Under the pieces are notes generated by a model. That model searched no databases and was not told where the DNA came from. It saw only the letters and a list, made by a program, of their open reading frames with translations. A DNA stretch of 64,000 bases from Paraburkholderia flagellata (GTDB lineage: Bacteria > Pseudomonadota > Gammaproteobacteria > Burkholderiales > Burkholderiaceae): NCBI RefSeq assembly GCF_021390645.1, contig NZ_JAJEJT010000004.1, forward strand, positions 1,240,001 to 1,304,000, read 5' to 3'. Every line of letters starts with the position of its first letter. Within the stretch, counting starts at the first letter, position 1. Shown here one piece after another: positions 27,926 to 38,095 of this stretch. Made by a program: the position numbers and the translations under genes.

Positions 27926-29336
27926 GTGAAAGCTCCTTGCGAATGTCGACGATGCGGCCCGCAAGCGCAGCGGCGGCGGCCATCGCGGGGCTCATCAAAT
28001 GCGTTTTGCTGTCGCGCCCCTGACGCCCTTCGAAATTGCGGTTCGTCGTCGAGGCACAGCGCTCGCCCGGCGCGAGCACGTCGTCGTTCATCGCGAGGCA
28101 CATCGAGCAGCCCGGCTGACGCCACTCGAACCCCGCATCGATCAGCGTCTGCGCAATGCCTTCGCGCTCGGCCTGGTCCCGCACCATGCCCGAACCGGGC
28201 ACGACCATCGCACGCACAGTCGGGGCCACCTTGCGGCCGCGCACGACCTCGGCAACGGCGCGCAGATCCTCGATGCGCGCATTGGTGCAGGAGCCGATGA
28301 ACACGCGGTCGATCGGCGTGCCCTCGATCGCAGCGCCTGCGGCGAGGCCGATGTATTCGAGCGCCTTGTGCAGCGTCGCGGCGTCGAGACCCGCGCCTTC
28401 GGCCACTTCGGGAATGCGGCCGTCGACCGGCACCGCCTGGTCCGGGCTCGTGCCCCACGTCACGTACGGCGCGATGCGCGCGGCGTCGAAGCGATGCTCC
28501 ACGTCGAAACGGGCGCCGTCATCGGGGCGCAGTTTCGACCACGCTTCGCACGCGGTATCGAGCGTCTTTGCATCGAGGTCGCGGATCTTGCTGGCCACGT
28601 AGTCGAGCGTCGTGCGGTCGGGCGCGATCAGCGCGGCGCGCGCGCCCGCCTCCACGGTCATGTTGCACAAGGTCATGCGCGCCTCGGCAGAGAGCCAGGC
28701 GATCGCTTCGCCCGCATATTCCACCGCGTAGCCGCGTGCGCCCTGCGCGCCGATCTTCGCAATGATGTGCAGCACGAGATCCTTCGACGTCGTTCCCGGC
28801 GGCAGCGCGCCGTCCACGACGATGCGCATGTCCTTCGCGACGCGATACACGAGCGTCTGCGTCGCCAATACGTGTTCGACTTCCGAGGTCCCGATGCCGA
28901 ACCCAAGCGCGCCCAGTGCGCCATAGGTCGTCGTGTGGCTGTCGCCGCACAGCACGACCATGCCGGGACGAATCAGACCGATTTCGGGCGCGACCACATG
29001 CTCGATGCCCTGCATGGGGTCGTGGATATCGAACAGATGAATGCCCTGTTCCACGCAGTTGCGCGTGAAGTTCGCGGCCTGCTTCGCGGCGTCGACGATC
29101 TCGATCGTGCGCGCGGCCACGGGCACCGGCTTGCTGGGAATCACGTGATCGACTACGCCCATCTGCTGGCGCGGGCGGCGCACGCGCAGGCCCTTCTCAT
29201 GCAAGCCCGCGAACGCTTGCGGGCTCGTGTACTCGTTCATGATGTGCAGATCGGCGTAGAGCAGGACGTGATCGGCGTCGATGATCGATACGGTGTGCGA
29301 ATCAACCAGTTTCCGGTAAAGCGTGTGTGAGGACAT
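27918..29336 (-). CDS. leuC: 3-isopropylmalate dehydratase large subunit-like
   Basis: 472 residues. The aconitase [4Fe-4S] ligands appear in FIGSCTNARIEDL and GCSMCLAMN, with the early blocks CGDSHTTTYGALG and GTSEVEHVLATQTL. ATG at 29336 (MSSHTLYRKLVDSHTV) is chosen over a TTG four codons earlier. It lies 31 bp after the hydrolase gene and overlaps leuD. Clearly a complete enzyme subunit; the product name follows the family, while the operon suggests a catabolic paralogue rather than the leucine-synthesis copy. Confidence 0.88.
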   Translation of the reverse strand: MSSHTLYRKLVDSHTVSIIDADHVLLYADLHIMNEYTSPQAFAGLHEKGLRVRRPRQQMGVVDHVIPSKPVPVAARTIEIVDAAKQAANFTRNCVEQGIHLFDIHDPMQGIEHVVAPEIGLIRPGMVVLCGDSHTTTYGALGALGFGIGTSEVEHVLATQTLVYRVAKDMRIVVDGALPPGTTSKDLVLHIIAKIGAQGARGYAVEYAGEAIAWLSAEARMTLCNMTVEAGARAALIAPDRTTLDYVASKIRDLDAKTLDTACEAWSKLRPDDGARFDVEHRFDAARIAPYVTWGTSPDQAVPVDGRIPEVAEGAGLDAATLHKALEYIGLAAGAAIEGTPIDRVFIGSCTNARIEDLRAVAEVVRGRKVAPTVRAMVVPGSGMVRDQAEREGIAQTLIDAGFEWRQPGCSMCLAMNDDVLAPGERCASTTNRNFEGRQGRDSKTHLMSPAMAAAAALAGRIVDIRKELSHG

Positions 29337-29367
29337 GATGAAGCCCAACTGAGAAATGACGAACGAA

Positions 29368-30246
29368 TCAGCGCTGGAAAAACGGGAGCACGCGTTCGAG
29401 GAGCAACTGGGGCGCTTCTTCCGCGATGTAGTGGCCGCACGGCAGCGCCTCGCCGCTTACGCTTGCGCTCCAGCTACGCCACTCCGCCAGCGGATCGAAG
29501 CACTGGCCAACCGTTCCCTGCGCGCCCCACAACGCGAGGAACGGGCACTCGATGCGCTTGCCCGCCGCCAGATCCGCGCGGTCGTGTTCGAGGTCGATGG
29601 TGATCGACGCCCGATAGTCCTCGCAGATTCCGTGTGCCGTCGCGGGGTCCGAGAGGCAGCGCAAATACTCCGCGTAGGCCTCGGGCGCGAATGGCGCGAG
29701 CCCCGCGCTGCGCGCGCCCATGGTCTGCTTCAGATACAGATCGGGGTCGGCGCGTATCAGCGTTTCCGGAAACGGCGCCGGGCGCACGAGAAAGAACCAG
29801 TGCCAGTAAGCGCGTGCGAACTCGAACGACGTCTGCTCGTACATCGCGACGGTTGGCGCGACGTCGAGCGTAACGAGTTGCGTGACCGCGTCTGGATGAT
29901 CGATTGCCATGCGCGCGGCGACCCGACCGCCCCGGTCGTGACCCATGACCGCGAATGACGTGAAGCCGAGGCCACGCATGAGCGCGACCTGATCAAGCGC
30001 CATGCGGCGTTTCGAGTAATTGGCGTGGTCAGGCGCGCCCTGCGGTTTGCCGCTGTCACCGTAGCCGCGCAGGTCGGCGGCAACGACCGTGAAGTGTTCC
30101 GCGAGTGTGGGCGCGACCTTATGCCAGATGGCATGCGTCTGTGGATGGCCGTGCAGGAGCAACAGCGCGGGGCCGCGTCCACCCTTGATTGCGTGAATGC
30201 GAACGCCTTCAATATCTGCCGACGCGTTGGTGAAACCTTCGAACAT
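29368..30246 (-). CDS. Alpha/beta hydrolase of the haloacetate (fluoroacetate) dehalogenase group
   Basis: 292 residues. It follows the Burkholderia fluoroacetate dehalogenase closely in layout: nucleophile D104 with R105 and R108 in GHDRGGR, D128 in LDVAPT, the halide pocket H149-W150 in ARAYWHWFF with Y211, and H272 in CGHYIAEE. All catalytic and halide-binding positions known from that enzyme are occupied. Expected chemistry: hydrolysis of a 2-halocarboxylate to the hydroxy acid. Some relatives act on other substrates, so the substrate is not proven. ATG at 30246 begins the conserved MFEGF. It is first in the operon with leuC, leuD and an MFS gene and divergent from a LysR gene. Confidence 0.83.
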   Translation of the reverse strand: MFEGFTNASADIEGVRIHAIKGGRGPALLLLHGHPQTHAIWHKVAPTLAEHFTVVAADLRGYGDSGKPQGAPDHANYSKRRMALDQVALMRGLGFTSFAVMGHDRGGRVAARMAIDHPDAVTQLVTLDVAPTVAMYEQTSFEFARAYWHWFFLVRPAPFPETLIRADPDLYLKQTMGARSAGLAPFAPEAYAEYLRCLSDPATAHGICEDYRASITIDLEHDRADLAAGKRIECPFLALWGAQGTVGQCFDPLAEWRSWSASVSGEALPCGHYIAEEAPQLLLERVLPFFQR

Positions 30247-30363
30247 GCTTGTCTCCCGAGGTTGCATGCAGTCTAATTGATGCCTGGAGCGATTGGGTTT
30301 CCGCAAAAGCAATCCGGTCGTAACTTCCAGGAACGAATCACGCACGACAACGGGAGCGGCGCG

Positions 30364-31272
30364 ATGGACGCGTTTTCCGATCTGAATCTTTTTGCGCTCG
30401 TGGCGCGCAACCGCAATCTGGCGGCGGCGGCACGCGAACTGGGCGTCACGCCGCCCGCTGTGAGCAAGCGTCTTGCGCAACTGGAGCAGCGCCTCGGCGT
30501 GCGGCTCGTGAACCGCACCACCCGGCGTCTTTCGCTCACGCCGGAAGGCGAGCTCTATCTCGCGAACGGCTCACGCATCCTCGACGAACTCTCGGAGCTG
30601 GAACAGCTCGTCACGCGCAGCCGCGGCGAGCCGGCCGGGCTGCTGCGCGTGAACGCTTCGTTTGGCTTTGGCCGCGCGCACGTCGCCCCCGCGGTGTCCG
30701 CTTACGTCGAGCGTTTTCCTTCGATGAAAATTCAGCTGCAATTGACGGAGCGGCCGCTCAGCCTGCAAGAAGAAGGCTTCGATCTCGGCATCCGCTTCGG
30801 CGAGGTGCCCGACGCGCGCATCAACGCGCGTCTGCTGCTGAAGAACCGGCGCATCGTGTGCGCGTCGCCGGCGTATTTGAAGCGGCATGGCAAGCCATCG
30901 GCGCCGCACGATCTGACACGCCACGCGTGCATCGTGCTGCGCGAAAACGACTCGGCATACGGAACCTGGCACTTTTCGCGGGGCAAGCGCGCGGAAACCG
31001 TGAAAGTCGACGGCGCGCTCTCGAGCAACGACGGCAGCACCGTACTGCGCTGGGCTCTCGACGGACGCGGCATTGTCGTGCGCTCGCAGTGGGAAATCGG
31101 CGAGCACATCGAGCGTGGCGAACTCGTGCCGCTGCTTGCCGAATGGGCGCTGCCGAACGCCGATATTCACGCGATCTATCTCGAGCGCAACAAGCTCTCG
31201 GCGAAGCTGCGCAGTTTCGTCGAGTTTCTCGGCGAATATCTGCGCGATGCCGTTGGCGAGGAATTGGCGTAG
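30364..31272 (+). CDS. LysR-family transcriptional regulator
   Basis: 302 residues. The winged helix is at residues 3-62 (NLAAAARELGVTPPAVSKRL), and the effector domain starts near 90. The effector part belongs to the DsdC/GcvA-like branch with FDLGIRFGEVPD and GTWHFSRG. It is divergent from the dehalogenase-leuCD operon with 117 bp between starts and is its likely regulator. ATG at 30364 fits the conserved N-terminus; the upstream in-frame ATG at 30277 does not. Confidence 0.88.
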   Translation: MDAFSDLNLFALVARNRNLAAAARELGVTPPAVSKRLAQLEQRLGVRLVNRTTRRLSLTPEGELYLANGSRILDELSELEQLVTRSRGEPAGLLRVNASFGFGRAHVAPAVSAYVERFPSMKIQLQLTERPLSLQEEGFDLGIRFGEVPDARINARLLLKNRRIVCASPAYLKRHGKPSAPHDLTRHACIVLRENDSAYGTWHFSRGKRAETVKVDGALSSNDGSTVLRWALDGRGIVVRSQWEIGEHIERGELVPLLAEWALPNADIHAIYLERNKLSAKLRSFVEFLGEYLRDAVGEELA

Positions 31273-31551
31273 CCGCGCGCGGCGGCGCTGAGGCTCACAA
31301 GCCACCTGCAAATCATCTGCAAAAATCTGCAACACAGGGCCGCACACCCTCGCGTCATCGATCAGGCGTTCTCTTTATACTGCTTCGCGTGCCTTGCGCC
31401 GCTTTCCATGACGCGCAGCTTCCGGCACGTTCCACCCGCATTGCCCATCCCCGGACGCCGCCTCAAACCGCCGCGAGAATCGAGCACGCGCGCCTGCGCG
31501 TCGGCGTCTGTCTGCTTCGTGATGCTGTAGTTAGAAACTGGAGAGTTTCCA
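31273..31551. other. 279-bp gap with phased CTGCAA repeats
   Basis: Three CTGCAA motifs begin at 31306, 31317 and 31327, that is, 11 and 10 bp apart, on one face of the helix. A TATACT that could be a -10 element lies at 31376-31381, without a good -35. The gap lies between the LysR gene and the chloroperoxidase-type gene and probably carries the promoter of the latter. Confidence 0.5.
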
Positions 31552-32376
31552 ATGAGCACCTTGACCACCCGCGATGGCACGTCGATCTATTACAAGGATT
31601 GGGGTAGCGGCCGGCCCGTCGTTTTCTCCCATGGCTGGCCGCTCACGGCCGACGCCTGGGACGCCCAAATGCTCTTTCTCGTGCAAAACGGCTTTCGCGC
31701 GATCGCGCACGACCGCCGCGGCCACGGTCGCTCCGATCAGCCCGCCAAAGGCAACGACATGGACACCTGGGCCGACGACCTCGCCGACCTGCTCGACAAG
31801 CTCGATGTCAAGGACGCCACGCTCGTTGGCCATTCCACGGGCGGCGGCGAAGTCGCGCGCTATATCGGCCGCCACGGCACGAAGCGCGTGTCGGGCGCGG
31901 TGCTGATCGGCGCGGTGCCGCCCATCATGATCAAGAGCGAGAAGAATCCGGGCGGCCTGCCCAAAGATGTGTTCGACGGCATCCGCAAGGGCGTGATCGA
32001 CGACCGCTCGCAGTTCTTCAAGGACCTGGCCGTCCCGTTCTACGGTTACAACCGCAGTGGCGCGAAGGTATCCCAGGGCGTGATCGACTCGTTCTGGCAG
32101 CAGGGCATGTGGGGCGGCATCCTCGCGCTGCATGACTGCGTGCACGAATTCTCCGAAGTCGATTACACCGAAGACCTCAAGAAGTTCGACGTGCCCACGC
32201 TGATCCTGCACGGCGACGACGACCAGATCGTGCCGATCGACGACGCGGGCAAGCTCTCCGCGAAAATCGTGAAGGACGCGACGCTCAAGATCTATCCGGG
32301 TGGCCCACACGGCATGTGCACGACGATGGCCGATCAGGTCAACGCCGATCTGCTCGCGTTCATCAATCGCAAGTAA
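31552..32376 (+). CDS. Non-heme chloroperoxidase-type alpha/beta hydrolase
   Basis: 274 residues. The catalytic serine is S95 in [10 protein letters not shown]; the acid is in [12 protein letters not shown] and the histidine in YPGGPHGM near 255. The start ([20 protein letters not shown]) and [14 protein letters not shown] are hallmarks of the cofactor-free haloperoxidase/esterase group. Such enzymes make peracids from acetate and peroxide in vitro; their natural role is usually esterase or lactonase. It has its own promoter region and converges on a small membrane-protein gene (22 bp). Confidence 0.88.
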   Translation: MSTLTTRDGTSIYYKDWGSGRPVVFSHGWPLTADAWDAQMLFLVQNGFRAIAHDRRGHGRSDQPAKGNDMDTWADDLADLLDKLDVKDATLVGHSTGGGEVARYIGRHGTKRVSGAVLIGAVPPIMIKSEKNPGGLPKDVFDGIRKGVIDDRSQFFKDLAVPFYGYNRSGAKVSQGVIDSFWQQGMWGGILALHDCVHEFSEVDYTEDLKKFDVPTLILHGDDDQIVPIDDAGKLSAKIVKDATLKIYPGGPHGMCTTMADQVNADLLAFINRK

Positions 32377-32397
32377 TAGAGCGCGCGGCGTGCCCGT

Positions 32398-32646
32398 TCA
32401 ACGCGCGCACGCCGTGAGCGCCTCGACGTATTGCGCCTGCCACGCCGGGTCTTGCGCGAACGCCGCGAGATCCGCGTGCAGATCGTTGGCATAGGCCGCC
32501 ATGCACGCGCGGTTGTTCGCCTCCACGGTACGCGGCATCACGACGATTGCCGCAATGACGCCGCCGACCGCCAGCGCCGCGATCGCCACGCCAATCGCCC
32601 AACGCCAGGCTTCCTCCCCCGTCCCTTTTAGCGCCGCTTCACTCAT
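32398..32646 (-). CDS. Small single-span membrane protein
   Basis: 82 residues with one hydrophobic helix near 15-37 and a C-terminal part of about 40 residues with two cysteines, probably periplasmic. No family recognised. AGGAGAGG precedes ATG at 32646. It lies 61 bp downstream of the marR gene on the same strand, but its upstream gap contains a copy of the same operator found before marR, so the MarR protein probably controls it separately. Confidence 0.6.
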   Translation of the reverse strand: MSEAALKGTGEEAWRWAIGVAIAALAVGGVIAAIVVMPRTVEANNRACMAAYANDLHADLAAFAQDPAWQAQYVEALTACAR

Positions 32647-32661
32647 CGCACCTCTCCTTAT

Positions 32662-32679
32662 TGATTAGCAAGACAATCA
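32662..32679. promoter_or_regulatory. Predicted MarR operator, copy 1
   Basis: TGATT-N8-AATCA inverted repeat, 16 bp before the small membrane-protein start. The surrounding 23 bp (32660-32682) match the copy before marR with two differences only. Confidence 0.65.
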
Positions 32680-32707
32680 TTGGATTTTAAAAAAAGGCGC
32701 GAACGCC

Positions 32708-33124
32708 TTACGCGAGTCCTTTGCGTATCTTGCGCATGCCAGTGACCGTCGACTCGAACAGGTCCGAGCCCACTTGCGCTCGCAGGCGGCGTGCGACTTC
32801 GGCGCTTGCACCGTTGATCGGGCCGTCGAGCGCCGCGCCGCTCGCCGTGGGAAAGAGTCCCCATTCGCGGCCGTCGGCCTCGCCCTGGCGGCGCTCGAGC
32901 AGGTCCTTCTCGCAGAGGTTGTCCACGAGGCGCGTAGCCGTGGGCCGCGCAATGCCGAGCGTTTGCGCGACATCGCTCGCGAGGCACCCAGGCTTCGCCA
33001 GCACCACGCGCAGCACGAAGCCTTGCGCGGGCGTGAGGCCGAACGGCGCATAAGCGGCGCTCCACTCGCGCTCGACGAGTCGCGCGAGCGCCGACGAATT
33101 GAAGTAAAGGCAGTGATCGAACAT
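32708..33124 (-). CDS. MarR-family transcriptional regulator
   Basis: 138 residues. The helix-turn-helix and wing cover about 30-95 (FGLTPAQGFVLRVVLAKPG, then ARPTATRLVDNLCEKDLL and RRQGEADGREWGLFPT). The N-terminus starts MFDHCLYFNSSALARLVERE at ATG 33124; the 37 codons upstream in frame cross the operator and are not protein-like. Twin operators before this gene and before the downstream small gene point to autoregulation plus control of that gene. The signal is unknown; two N-terminal residues of interest are a Cys at position 5 and a Tyr at position 7. Confidence 0.85.
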   Translation of the reverse strand: MFDHCLYFNSSALARLVEREWSAAYAPFGLTPAQGFVLRVVLAKPGCLASDVAQTLGIARPTATRLVDNLCEKDLLERRQGEADGREWGLFPTASGAALDGPINGASAEVARRLRAQVGSDLFESTVTGMRKIRKGLA

Positions 33125-33556
33125 GGGGCAATGAGACCACGAATTGATTAGCAAGGCAATCGTTGTTATGGTCATCAGCGAGGCTAGCGGGGCAAAATTC
33201 TTATATAAGACTCCCCGATTCACTTCTCTTTTCACAAGGGTCTTTACCAGCTTGACACCTTATCGAGGGCACGATCAACAAAACCTCAGAGCGGTGGCCG
33301 AATCCTCGGGATCACCCTGCAAAGCCTTATGCAACGGGGCTCCGGCGCGGAAACGTTTTCAGCGCGCAGCCGGCCGATCAAGGCAAACGCGCCGACTTTC
33401 TCGTCAATTAACATTGCGCAAGCGCTTTCCACGATATGAAATACATGCATTGTTGGCCCCCGGCCCGCTGCAAATTCAGGCAAAATCCAGGTGTTTCGCC
33501 GACTGCGCGCAGCCGGTGGTGTTATCACCCCGTTTTTGAACCCCGCCAAGAAGCCG
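33125..33556. other. 432-bp promoter region between marR and the isocitrate dehydrogenase gene
   Basis: Holds the marR operator at its left end and the unidentified promoter of the isocitrate dehydrogenase gene. No convincing reading frame; I see no other repeat or hairpin. Confidence 0.55.
33145..33162. promoter_or_regulatory. Predicted MarR operator, copy 2
   Basis: TGATT-N8-AATCG, 21 bp before the marR start codon, in the same orientation as copy 1 and 483 bp from it. Placement over the marR promoter or ribosome-site region suits autorepression. Confidence 0.65.
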
Positions 33557-35800
33557 ATGAGTACCCAGCAACCCACCATCATCTATACCCTGACCGATGA
33601 AGCGCCGCTGCTCGCCACCAGCGCGTTTCTGCCGATCATCCGCACCTTCGCTGCGCCGGCCGGCGTGAACGTCGAGACCAGCGATATCTCCGTTGCGGGC
33701 CGTATCCTCGGCGAGTTCCCGGAATTCCTCACGGAAGAACAGCGCGTGCCGGACAATCTGGCCGAACTGGGCCGTCTCACGCAGTTGCCGGAAACGAACA
33801 TCATCAAGCTGCCGAACATCAGCGCATCGGTGCCGCAGCTCGTCGCCGCGATCAAGGAACTCCAGGGCAAGGGCTACAAGGTCCCTGATTTCCCCGAAGA
33901 TCCGAAGACCGACGAAGAAAAGGCTATCCAGAAGCGCTATTCGAAGTGCCTCGGCTCCGCCGTGAACCCGGTGCTGCGCGAAGGCAACTCGGACCGCCGC
34001 GCACCGCTCGCGGTGAAGAACTACGCGAAGAAGCACCCGCACAGCATGGGCGAGTGGAGCATGGCTTCGCGCACCCACGTCGCGCACATGAAGCACGGCG
34101 ACTTCTACCACGGCGAAAAGTCGATCACGAACGACAAGGATCGTGAAGTCCGCATGGAACTCGTCACGAAGAGTGGCGAAACCATCGTGCTCAAGCCGAA
34201 GGTCAAGCTGCAAGCCGGCGAGATCGTCGACAGCATGTTCATGAGCAAGAACGCGCTGCTGGCCTTCTACGAAGACCAGATGGAAGACGCCCGCAAGACC
34301 GGCGTCATGCTCTCGCTGCACGTGAAGGCGACCATGATGAAGGTTTCGCACCCCATCGTGTTCGGCCACGCCGTGCGCACGTTCTACAAGGACGCGTTCG
34401 CGAAGCACGCCAAGCTCTTCGAACAGCTCGGCGTGAACGTCAACAACGGCCTCGTCGATCTCTACACGAAGATCGAAACGCTGCCGGAATCGCAGCGCGA
34501 AGAAGTGATCCGCGACATGCACGCGTGCCACGAGCACCGTCCGGCGCTCGCCATGGTCGACTCGGCCAAGGGCATCTCGAACCTGCACGCACCGAACGAC
34601 GTGATCGTCGACGCTTCGATGCCGGCCATGATCCGCGCAGGCGGCAAGATGTGGGGCGCCGACGGCCGTCCGGCCGATACGAAGTGCCTGATTCCGGAAA
34701 GCACGTTCGCGCGCATTTACCAGGAAATCATCAACTTCTGCAAGACCAACGGCGCATTCGACCCGCGCACGATGGGCACGGTGCCGAACGTCGGCCTGAT
34801 GGCGCAGAAAGCTGAAGAGTACGGTTCGCACGACAAGACGTTCGAGATCACGCAGGACGGCACGGCGCGCATCGTCGACAACGCCACCGGCGAAGTGCTC
34901 GAAGCGCTCACGCAGCCAGTCGAGCAAGGCGACATCTGGCGCATGTGCCTCGTGAAGGACGCGCCGATCCGCGACTGGGTCAAGCTCGCCGTCACGCGCG
35001 CGAAGAACTCGGGTACGCCGGCCGTGTTCTGGCTCGACCCGTACCGTCCGCACGAAAACGAAGTGATCAAGAAGGTCGAGACGTACCTGAAGGATTACGA
35101 CACGAACGGCCTCGACATCCAGATCATGTCGCAAGTCCGCGCGATGCGTTACACGCTCGAGCGCGTGATCCGCGGTCTGGACACGATCTCGGTCACCGGC
35201 AACATCCTGCGCGACTACCTGACCGACCTGTTCCCGATCATGGAACTGGGCACGAGCGCGAAGATGCTGTCGATCGTTCCGCTGATGGCGGGCGGCGGCA
35301 TGTACGAAACGGGCGCAGGCGGTTCGGCTCCGAAGCACGTGCAGCAGCTGGTTCAGGAAGACCACCTGCGCTGGGACTCGCTCGGCGAATTCCTCGCGCT
35401 GGCCGTCTCGCTCGAAGACCTCGGCATCAAGACGAACAACGCGCGCGCCAAGCTGCTCGCGAAGACGCTCGACGCCGCCACCGGCAAGCTGCTCGACAAC
35501 AACAAGGGCCCGTCGCCGAAGACCGGCGAGCTGGACAACCGCGGCAGCCAGTTCTACCTCTCGATGTACTGGGCGCAGGAACTGGCCGCGCAGAAGGACG
35601 ACGCGGAACTCGCGGCTCGCTTCGCACCGCTCGCGAAGGCGCTGGCCGAGAACGAGCAGAAGATCGTTGGCGAGCTGGCCGCAGTTCAGGGCAAGCCGGT
35701 CGACATCGGCGGCTACTACAAGCCGGACTTCGCGAAGCTCGCTGAAGTCATGCGTCCGAGCGCGACGTTCAACGCCGCACTCGCAGCCGCTGCGAAGTAA
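33557..35800 (+). CDS. icd: Isocitrate dehydrogenase, monomeric NADP-dependent
   Basis: 747 residues, the size of the monomeric type (about 740) and unrelated in sequence to the 416-residue dimeric enzyme. Recognisable blocks: [21 protein letters not shown] near 130-150, [44 protein letters not shown] and the C-terminal [14 protein letters not shown]. Reaction: oxidative decarboxylation of isocitrate to 2-oxoglutarate with NADP in the TCA cycle. ATG at 33557 (MSTQQPT) begins the conserved part. Single-gene unit with a strong terminator after it. Confidence 0.96.
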   Translation: MSTQQPTIIYTLTDEAPLLATSAFLPIIRTFAAPAGVNVETSDISVAGRILGEFPEFLTEEQRVPDNLAELGRLTQLPETNIIKLPNISASVPQLVAAIKELQGKGYKVPDFPEDPKTDEEKAIQKRYSKCLGSAVNPVLREGNSDRRAPLAVKNYAKKHPHSMGEWSMASRTHVAHMKHGDFYHGEKSITNDKDREVRMELVTKSGETIVLKPKVKLQAGEIVDSMFMSKNALLAFYEDQMEDARKTGVMLSLHVKATMMKVSHPIVFGHAVRTFYKDAFAKHAKLFEQLGVNVNNGLVDLYTKIETLPESQREEVIRDMHACHEHRPALAMVDSAKGISNLHAPNDVIVDASMPAMIRAGGKMWGADGRPADTKCLIPESTFARIYQEIINFCKTNGAFDPRTMGTVPNVGLMAQKAEEYGSHDKTFEITQDGTARIVDNATGEVLEALTQPVEQGDIWRMCLVKDAPIRDWVKLAVTRAKNSGTPAVFWLDPYRPHENEVIKKVETYLKDYDTNGLDIQIMSQVRAMRYTLERVIRGLDTISVTGNILRDYLTDLFPIMELGTSAKMLSIVPLMAGGGMYETGAGGSAPKHVQQLVQEDHLRWDSLGEFLALAVSLEDLGIKTNNARAKLLAKTLDAATGKLLDNNKGPSPKTGELDNRGSQFYLSMYWAQELAAQKDDAELAARFAPLAKALAENEQKIVGELAAVQGKPVDIGGYYKPDFAKLAEVMRPSATFNAALAAAAK

Positions 35801-35850
35801 GTGATGGAACCTTCCCCTGCGCTAGCGCGGGGGACGTGCTCCACAAACGA

Positions 35851-35890
35851 ATCGAGCCTCCCGAAGTGATCGGGAGGCTCGATTTTTTTT
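35851..35890 (+). terminator. Intrinsic terminator after icd
   Basis: A perfect 14-bp stem (35851-35864 with 35870-35883) and loop AGTGA, followed by at least seven T, 50 bp after the icd stop codon. Confidence 0.93.
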
Positions 35891-35900
35891 GCCCTTCTGC

Positions 35901-35930
35901 TGCGAGGCGGCCCACGCGGGCCGCCTCGCA
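35901..35930 (-). terminator. Hairpin after ilvD, possible terminator
   Basis: A perfect 13-bp stem with loop of four lies 9 bp past the ilvD stop. On the ilvD strand it is not followed by a T-run, so it may act as a 3' stabiliser or help the neighbouring icd terminator stop both transcripts. Confidence 0.45.
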
Positions 35931-35938
35931 TTCAAGGC

Positions 35939-37798
35939 TTAGTCGTCCAGCAGCGAGAGGTCGCGCACAGCGCCCTTGTCTGCCGACATCACCAGCTTCG
36001 CGTATGCCTTCAAAGCCGCCGACACCTTGCGCGGGCGCGCCTTCGCCGGCTTCCAGCCACGGGCGTTCTGCTCTTCGCGGCGGCGCGCGAGTTCCTCGTC
36101 CGAGACCAGCACGTTGATCGTGCGATTCGGAATGTCGATGCGGATTTTGTCGCCGTCGCGCACGAGGCCGATCGCGCCGCCCGCTGCCGCTTCCGGCGAG
36201 CAGTGGCCGATCGACAGGCCCGAGGTGCCGCCCGAGAAGCGGCCGTCGGTCAAGAGCGCGCACGCCTTGCCGAGGCCCTTCGACTTGATGTAGCTCGTCG
36301 GGTAGAGCATTTCCTGCATGCCGGGGCCGCCCTTCGGGCCTTCATAGCGCACGATCACCACGTCGCCGGCCTTGACCTTGTCGGCGAGGATGTTTTCCAC
36401 CGCCTCGTCCTGCGACTCGGTCACGTGAGCCGTACCTTCGAACACGAGGATGCTGTCGTCCACACCTGCCGTCTTCACGACACAGCCGTCGAGCGCGATG
36501 TTGCCCGTCAGCACGGCCAGGCCGCCTTCCTTCGAGAACGCGTGCTCATAGGAGCGGATGCAGCCTTCGGCACGGTCCGAGTCGAGGCTCGGCCAACGGG
36601 TGTTCTGGCTGAACGCGACCTGGCTGGGAACGCCAGCCGGACCGGCCATGTAGAACGTCTTGACCGCTTCGTCCTGCGTGCGCTTGATATCCCATTGCTC
36701 GAGCGCGTCGCCGAGCGTCGGCGTGTGCACGGTCGGCACATCGGTGTGCAGCTTGCCCGCGCGCTCCAGCTCGCCAAGGATCGCCATGATGCCGCCAGCG
36801 CGGTGCACGTCTTCGATGTGGTACTTGTTCGTGTTCGGCGCAACCTTGCACAGCTGCGGCACGACGCGCGAAAGGCGGTCGATGTCGGTCATGCCGAAGT
36901 CGATGCCCGCTTCCTGCGCGATGGCCAGCAAGTGGAGGATCGTGTTGGTCGAACCGCCCATGGCGATGTCGAGCGTCATGGCGTTTTCGAACGCCTTGAA
37001 ACCCACCGAGCGCGGCAGCACGCGCTCGTCTTCCTGCTCGTAGTACTGGCGCGCGAGTTCGACGATGCGGCGGCCAGCGCGCTTGAAGAGCTGTTCGCGG
37101 TCCGCGTGCGTGGCGACCACGGTGCCGTTGCCGGGCAGCGAGAGGCCCAGCGCCTCGGTCAGGCAGTTCATCGAGTTGGCCGTGAACATGCCCGAGCACG
37201 AACCGCAGGTCGGGCAGGCGGAGCGCTCGACTTCGGCCACTTCGGCGTCGGAGTACTTGGTATCCGCGGCGATCACCATGGCGTCGATCAGGTCGAGCTT
37301 CTTGACTTCGATCGCCTTGGTGACGGGGTTCGCGAGACGCGTCTTGCCCGCTTCCATCGGGCCGCCCGAGACGAATATCACGGGAATGTTCAGGCGCATG
37401 GCGGCCATGAGCATGCCCGGCGTGATCTTGTCGCAGTTCGAGATGCACACCATGGCGTCGGCGCAATGCGCATTGACCATGTATTCCACCGAATCCGCGA
37501 TGATGTCGCGGCTCGGCAGCGAATAGAGCATGCCGTCGTGGCCCATGGCGATGCCGTCATCGACGGCGATGGTGTTGAATTCCTTGGCCACGCCGCCCGC
37601 GGCTTCGATTTCGCGCGCAACGAGCTGGCCGAGGTCTTTCAGGTGCACATGGCCGGGAACGAACTGGGTGAACGAGTTGACGACCGCGATGATCGGCTTG
37701 GCAAAGTCTTCGTCTTTCATGCCGGTGGCGCGCCAGAGGGAGCGCGCACCTGCCATGTTGCGGCCGGCGGTGGAGGTTTTGGAACGGTATGCGGGCAT
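35939..37798 (-). CDS. ilvD: Dihydroxy-acid dehydratase
   Basis: 619 residues, aligned throughout with the E. coli type enzyme (616). The start [19 protein letters not shown] is typical. Cluster and metal residues are C122 and K124 in [12 protein letters not shown] and C195 in [12 protein letters not shown]. Later blocks are [13 protein letters not shown] and [17 protein letters not shown]. Reaction: dehydration of 2,3-dihydroxy-isovalerate and -methylvalerate to the keto acids in valine and isoleucine synthesis. ATG at 37798 is clear; a longer frame upstream is not conserved. It stands alone between convergent icd and a divergent small gene. Confidence 0.96.
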   Translation of the reverse strand: MPAYRSKTSTAGRNMAGARSLWRATGMKDEDFAKPIIAVVNSFTQFVPGHVHLKDLGQLVAREIEAAGGVAKEFNTIAVDDGIAMGHDGMLYSLPSRDIIADSVEYMVNAHCADAMVCISNCDKITPGMLMAAMRLNIPVIFVSGGPMEAGKTRLANPVTKAIEVKKLDLIDAMVIAADTKYSDAEVAEVERSACPTCGSCSGMFTANSMNCLTEALGLSLPGNGTVVATHADREQLFKRAGRRIVELARQYYEQEDERVLPRSVGFKAFENAMTLDIAMGGSTNTILHLLAIAQEAGIDFGMTDIDRLSRVVPQLCKVAPNTNKYHIEDVHRAGGIMAILGELERAGKLHTDVPTVHTPTLGDALEQWDIKRTQDEAVKTFYMAGPAGVPSQVAFSQNTRWPSLDSDRAEGCIRSYEHAFSKEGGLAVLTGNIALDGCVVKTAGVDDSILVFEGTAHVTESQDEAVENILADKVKAGDVVIVRYEGPKGGPGMQEMLYPTSYIKSKGLGKACALLTDGRFSGGTSGLSIGHCSPEAAAGGAIGLVRDGDKIRIDIPNRTINVLVSDEELARRREEQNARGWKPAKARPRKVSAALKAYAKLVMSADKGAVRDLSLLDD

Positions 37799-38095
37799 TG
37801 TGGCTGTAGAAGAAAAATCGCAGAAAGGAAGCGGGCCACAGGAATAAAGGCCCCACGCACGCCCTTGCGAACAACCTCTTGAGCTGCGCTCTGGGCAAAC
37901 TTTGTGATTATCCCACAGGGCTTGGCGGTGCGCTGTCCGCGGCGGTTTTGGCGGCTTTTTGCGCTCGATCATTCGCGCTGTGCATGCCCCGGCCGTCCAA
38001 CATTATTGGCGGCAGATGCCGATTGATTTCTGGCGGCGTATCGTGCCCATACAGCGTCTTGCAGACGCGCGAACGCAAGCACTTCGGGGGGCAAT

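Noticed and set aside
33476-35365. 629-codon open frame on the minus strand opposite isocitrate dehydrogenase
   Set aside because: It is a mirror of the high-GC coding strand: Arg/His/Val-rich with no domain, while the plus strand encodes a complete conserved enzyme.
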